DNA of 64,000 nt from Emiliania huxleyi CCMP1516. Taxonomy: Eukaryota; Haptophyta; Isochrysidales; Noelaerhabdaceae. Of the stretch, positions 58,738-64,000 are shown piece after piece. The position numbers and the translations under genes are program-made. The stretch spans positions 183,325 through 247,324 of the forward strand of contig NW_005196310.1 of assembly GCF_000372725.1 (NCBI RefSeq), written 5' to 3'. Each line of letters opens with the position of its first letter. Position 1 is the stretch's first letter. Under the pieces are notes generated by a model. It was not told where the DNA came from and did no database searches. It saw only the letters and a list, made by a program, of their open reading frames with translations.

Positions 58738-59690
58738 AATTCTTGATACGAAACCACGACGACACACACCAGTCGACTCGCATCGGTTGCCTCCATGAAC
58801 GGCGGAGCTATTCTCGCGTCCACACCACACCTGGCTCCAACGTGGACACGCCCATAGCTGGGGACACTACTAGGTCACGCATGGCATCAGAAGTTTTATC
58901 TCTGGGCCCCGAAAGGCATCTCTAGCAGCGTCGTTACGCATGCGCCCTCCCCTCCTGGGCGCATACGCCTCACGTCTCGACAGAGCATAAGCCCTTGGCG
59001 TGTGACGAGACGAGTTCTTCGCCATCGCAGCGAGCAGCAAGCCACTCTCCGCAGCAGCCGGAGGCATCGCCGCAGCACTGTCTGCGCCGCGGTCCCGCAC
59101 CCGTCGACGAAGCTCCCCCCGCGGAAGACCGCGCGTAGCGACGCCTTGACGATCGAGATGAGCGCGCTTGAAGCTCGCCCACCTACTGCCCCTGAGAGTT
59201 GGTTACCGAGTGGGATCAGCTCCCCCCCTTGGGATCGAAGCCGCCACACCTCGCACCCAACATCCCAGGCAGGATCAGAGAGAGACTCCGCACCGGACAC
59301 CGCCCGGGCACAGACCCCCTACCCGTCGGACTACGCCTGGACCCCTCACAGAGCGGCCCACGCACAGGTCACGCATCGGCAGATTTGACACCTGGTTCAG
59401 GCGTAGACAGCACACACTGGTCACAGTTGCATAGCCCTGCCGGGGGGGACGAGTTCGCAAGGTTAATATTAAAGAATACAAAGTGGTGACAACCACTGAG
59501 TTCTCAGTGGACGACGAGCGTCGACTGAACAGAAGAGCGTCCCCACGACGCCTCGGTGCCACCCACCGGGTGAAGACCATCCGGATCTTTCCACCGCGCC
59601 CTCCGGGCTGAGCGGTCCCCGCGATGGCTCACAGTCCGCCGTCACCTGGTTGAACCCCCTCCCCCCCCAGTCCTCGTACTCGTCCATGTC
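58738..59690 (+). mobile_element. large direct repeat, copy 2
   Basis: Matches 52040-53045 from TTCTTGATACGAAACCACGA to CAGTCCTCGTACTCG, with a diverged middle (59400-59500) and small deletions. It ends in a CT microsatellite where copy 1 continues. Confidence 0.75.
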
Positions 59691-60054
59691 TCTCTCTCTC
59701 TCTCTCTCTCTCGCTCTGCGCCTGAATCAGTTACTATGCACTGTGGGGGGTTCCGGGAATATACAACTCGCTTACATGTTACGAGAAAAAGCACAAAAGA
59801 AAAACGGCGGGTGTGCGGGATGTCTGTGGGCCCGAGAGCGATATGCCATGTCGCGGCCTTGCTTTGTTTCATTTAACATCGAAGGCTGGCTCAAAGAAAA
59901 AGGTTCTGCACGTGTGCATATGTTGTTACTGAGACAGTATCACCCACGGGCCACCGACGCGCACATATCACAATTGAAAAGCCGCGCACATCAATCATCC
60001 GCACCGCTCACATTCACCACACACCCAGCCTCGCGCACGCACAATTTGGTGTAC

Positions 60055-60110
60055 ACACAGCACACACAGCACACACAGCACACACAGCACACACAGCACA
60101 CACAGCAAGA
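60055..60110. repeat. ACACAGCAC 10-nt tandem repeat
   Basis: Six units of ACACAGCACA just downstream of the stop codon at 60133 (minus gene). Confidence 0.85.
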
Positions 60111-60132
60111 GCGTACAGCTGCCGCCGCCCGC

Positions 60133-60623
60133 TCAGGCGACGAGGGGGTCGGAGGCCGGGCCCCGCTTGCCTTGCAGCCAGCTGTTCTCGCGGGCAAACC
60201 AGCTGCGGTAGCTGTCCTCCCCGGTGCCCTCCTTCGTCTCTGCGCGCGCCTCGAGGTCGGCAAAGGCGGTGGAAGACGCGGGAACCGGCTTCTCGTGCGC
60301 GAGGGCCAGCGAGAGAGCCTCGAGGTCCTCGGCGGAGCACTCTGCGAGGGCCTTTGAGGCTTTCTCGACGCCGCCGCACGCCTACATGACACGGGTAGCT
60401 TGTATGATGTGCACGAGGCCCGCCACGCCCAGTGGCGAATGGCGAGACGAATAGGAGTGTATTGTGCTACGGAATGCACACGCGCCGAATCGGGCCTCAA
60501 TTCGACACGGCCATCCATCTTGCGAGGCGACGGCGGGATCGACGACGCCGGGGAGAGGCTGATCACGACGCGATTGCCGGCGGCGGGCAGAAGGTCGAGC
60601 CTCTGCCGCTCGTTATTCGACAT
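60133..60623 (-). CDS. unknown two-exon gene
   Basis: Candidate start at 60623 ('MSNNERQRLDLLPAAGNRVV') with 'ISLSPASSIPPSPRKMDGRV' and 'ELRPDSARVHS'. The last exon reads 'GGVEKASKALAECSAEDLEA', 'LALAHEKPVPASSTAFADLE' and 'YRSWFARENSWLQGKRGP', ending at TGA 60133-60135. The two parts are in different frames with a splice between about 60460 and 60380. The frame continues upstream of the ATG through a possible CGCAG acceptor ('TVDRRMSNNE'), so a further 5' exon may exist. No family recognised. Confidence 0.4.
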
Positions 60624-61270
60624 GCGGCGGTCGACGGTCCTGCGCCGGGGTGCAAAACGCGCTTAGTGGATACACAGGCGGAAGCGCCACTACGAACAGG
60701 CGGCGAAATGCAGCGCCGAAGCTTGGCCCGTGGCCGGGCGGCGGCATCCGCCGACCGATGGCCGAGGCTCGCAGAATAAGCGACGCTGCGGACACACGTG
60801 GCGCTGTGGCAGCGTGTGAGGGCGAGCGGCAGAGAGAGCTGAGCGAGCCTTCAGAGCACTCAAGCGAAGCCTCGAAGCGTGTCATACCCCCACCCCTGCT
60901 GTGAATAGGTCACGGCGGACTCTTTTGTGAGCTTTCTCCCCCCCCCCCCCCCCCCTAGTCCCTTACCTACCGCCTTCTCCTTTTTACTTTTTCCCAGTGA
61001 GTGTTCTGCAGAGGTTGTGGGAGTGCGCCTTCTTTCTTCTGAAGTGAATGAATGAACGAAATCCAAACACCAAGAAAGAAGAAAGAAAAAAACACGACAA
61101 CCAACACACATATCACACAAGCGACCGCTCTCTGCTACGCACCACAACACAACACAACAATGCACCACATGATATCCCCCTCTTCTCCCTCTCCACATCT
61201 GTCTCCGGCTCTGCTCACAGCCCCGGCGTGAAGTCGCTCACCCCTGCGCTTGGCTGGGAGAGTGAGCAGT
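60624..61270. other. spacer without a supportable gene
   Basis: C16 run at 60938-60954 and A-rich stretch 61070-61100; motif-free frames. Confidence 0.55.
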
Positions 61271-61640
61271 GAGGACATGTCTCACTCGGAAGAGGACCTC
61301 AGTTGCGCCCATGAATGTCGCGTTCCTGGCAGGGAGAGTGTGTAGCAGTGGTGAGGACCTCTCTCTCACTCGGAGTCAGTGAGGACCTCTTCGTGAGGAC
61401 CTCACTGTGAGGACCTCTCGGTTCTGAACCTCCCAAGCTCAGGCATGCTGCAGCCTACACGTCCGGGCCGCGCACACTGACAGCCACACACAGGCACCTC
61501 GTGCAACCGTGCGGGGCGGGGCTCAGAGGGCGGGGCGGGGAAAAAGGCGGAGCCGCAGGGCGCTGGCGCTGCCGTCAGACATGTGCGATATATTTGTCTC
61601 GGCAGAGTATGGTGGATCTAATTAGGAACAGGAAGTGCAT
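61271..61640 (+). repeat. TGAGGACCTC minisatellite and following repeat, copy 1
   Basis: Degenerate GTGAGGACCTCTC units followed from 61345 by a ~294-nt block (GGACCTCTCTCTCACTCGGA ... GATCTAATTAGGAACAGGAA). Same block at 62422-62714. Confidence 0.85.
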
Positions 61641-61729
61641 GGCTGCATTGGCCTCGTTTGCGACATCCTGTTACGCGTGTGTGTGAGTGTGAGTGTGTGA
61701 GCTGACACACACACACACAGAAAGAAAGA

Positions 61730-62020
61730 AAGAAAGAAAACGGACAACGCAAGGGAGGGATGGGAGGACGGCACGCCGCCACCACACAGGCTTAAGAACA
61801 TACGCCCGCCCGCGGCAGGCGAGGACGCCCGAAGCGCTGCGAGGGCTGATGGAGCTCTGCAAGCAGCCCTGCGACGGGATCGAGCCCAAGCCCGCCAACC
61901 CGGAGCAGGGAGCGGTGCCCGAGCCCGGGAAGGCGAGTTGGCAAAACAGAGACACATGCTGGCAAAACAGAGACACATGCAGAAAAAGGATAGGGCACGG
62001 CGGCGATCTCGCACTACAAG
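61730..62020 (+). other. open frame of unknown status
   Basis: A 110-aa plus frame passes through here ('MELCKQPCDGIEPKPANPEQ' in its second half) and includes a 21-nt tandem repeat (GCAAAACAGAGACACATGCT twice at 61942 and 61963). Part of it looks less biased than shadows, but there is no family match. Confidence 0.25.
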
Positions 62021-62199
62021 ATTAGCCTATCATATTCTCCCTGCGCATACATGCACATCCGGATCATCCCATCTGGCTCTCGTGCTCAGCCAAAGGCGGC
62101 GTAATAATCAAGCCTGGTTCGTTCGCTGCCGTCCCTCGCTGGGCAACGTCCGCGCGTTTTGATGCGTGTGGCGTTACGCCCGTAACGTCGCGCCCCCCT

Positions 62200-62735
62200 G
62201 CGCCTGGGAGAGTGAGCAGTGAGGACCTCTCACTCGAGTGAGGACCTCTTCGCGAGGAACTCCCTGTGAGGACCTCTCATCCAGTAAGGCCTCCCGTACT
62301 TGGAGCAAGTGAGGACCTCTTCGTGAGGACCTCCCATGCAGCCATGCAGCCATGCAGCCTAGAGCTCTATACACGTGGCTTCACGCAATGATAGCCACAC
62401 ATGTGCAGTTATCAACCGCAGTGGTGAGGACCTCTCTCTCACTCGGAGTCAGTGAGGACCTCTTCGTGAGGACCTCACTGTGAGGACCTCTCGTTCTGAA
62501 TCTCCCAAGCTCAGGCATGCTGCAGCCTACACGTCCGGGCCGCGCACACTGATAGCCACACACAGGGACCTCGTGCAACGCAACCGTGCGGGGCGGGGCT
62601 CAGAGGGCGGGGCGGGGAAAAGGCGGAGCCGCAGGGCGCTGGCGCTGCCGTCAGACATGTGCGATATATTTGTCTCGGCAGAGTATGGTGGATCTAATTA
62701 GGAACAGGAAGTGCTGCACCGTGAGCACTTCCTGT
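62200..62735 (+). repeat. TGAGGACCTC minisatellite and following repeat, copy 2, ending in a hairpin
   Basis: Longer minisatellite part than copy 1, then the same ~294-nt block at 62422-62714. Ends in CAGGAAGTGC...GCACTTCCTG (62705-62734), a 10-13-bp-arm inverted repeat. Confidence 0.85.
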
Positions 62736-62880
62736 TGCTCGTACTCGACCATCAAATAAACTCAAACAAAGGTCCACCACAGCCACCAGCCTCCACCTCC
62801 GCCGTCCTCGAGCCGAGATCGCCGCCGCCCGCGACGCCGCCCGCCGCGTCAGATGCCCGCGACGCCACGCGTGGAGTCGA
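62736..62880 (+). mobile_element. short copy of the 3' end of the large repeat
   Basis: CTCGTACTCGACCATCAAATAAACTC and CCGCCCGCGACGCCGCCCGC match 53036-53155 of copy 1. It joins directly to the hairpin that ends the preceding repeat. Confidence 0.75.
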
Positions 62881-62981
62881 ATCTTAAAAACACACACACA
62901 CACTGTTACGCGACCTCGAATTCTTTTTTCGAAGGTGCCTCTCTTGGTGCCGCTGGACTGGCGACCAGCTTCCAAACACAT

Positions 62982-64000
<1,019 letters not shown>

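Overview
The window is nuclear DNA of a eukaryotic microalga. Protein-coding DNA is very GC-rich, conserved genes are broken by many short introns, microsatellites and minisatellites are abundant, and there is a spliceosomal protein gene (PRPF31), F-box/Kelch and ankyrin families and a Helitron-like Rep fragment. A haptophyte of the Emiliania/Chrysochromulina/Prymnesium type is my best guess from this style; it is inference, because no rRNA or organelle marker is present.

Layout: 1-3.2 kb, the 3' part of a glycosyltransferase-like gene and an unknown spliced gene; 3.4-4.9 kb, two tandem copies of an interspersed repeat (further copies at 17.2-18.1 kb beside a 100-base assembly gap); 5-7.3 kb, no convincing gene; 7.35-8.1 kb, a nuclease-like ORF; 8.5-11.1 kb, an HSL-type alpha/beta hydrolase with a Cys-rich N-terminus; 11.6-14.9 kb, phosphoserine aminotransferase (11 exons); 15.2-17.2 kb, an ankyrin/coiled-coil/RING protein; 19.4-24.4 kb, three minus-strand genes (PH-domain, SPRY-domain, unknown); 24.7-33.7 kb, four F-box/Kelch paralogues around PRPF31; 34-38.5 kb, a gene fragment, a Helitron Rep exon and repeats; 38.6-41.8 kb, D-3-phosphoglycerate dehydrogenase (10 exons); 42.9-46.8 kb, two decayed Kelch copies and an ankyrin gene; 47-49.3 kb, a truncated serine carboxypeptidase, a membrane ORF and a RING-H2 protein; 49.5-51.7 kb, a GH28-like secreted protein; 52-62.9 kb, large repeats, a methyltransferase-like fragment, a CCCH/RS protein and an unknown gene; 63-64 kb, the 5' part of a ChaN-like gene.

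Functionally, two enzymes of the phosphorylated serine pathway (PHGDH and PSAT) lie 24 kb apart on opposite strands. The other genes belong to ubiquitin-ligase adaptor or ligase families, RNA processing and secreted or lipid hydrolysis; they do not form one pathway.

The most striking signal concerns introns. In PSAT, PHGDH, PRPF31 and the GH28-like gene I could reconstruct splicing with correct reading frame. Most introns there are GC-AG, only about 65-80 nt long, and begin with an imperfect copy of the first 10-35 nt of the exon that follows. The remainder is a short insert that supplies the acceptor AG. One insert type is a 19-nt hairpin (GTGAACRGCGTCTCTTCAC) plus a tail ending TGTGARYAG; it recurs in at least seven introns of six genes. 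This looks like recent intron gain by introner-like elements with target-site or tandem duplication.
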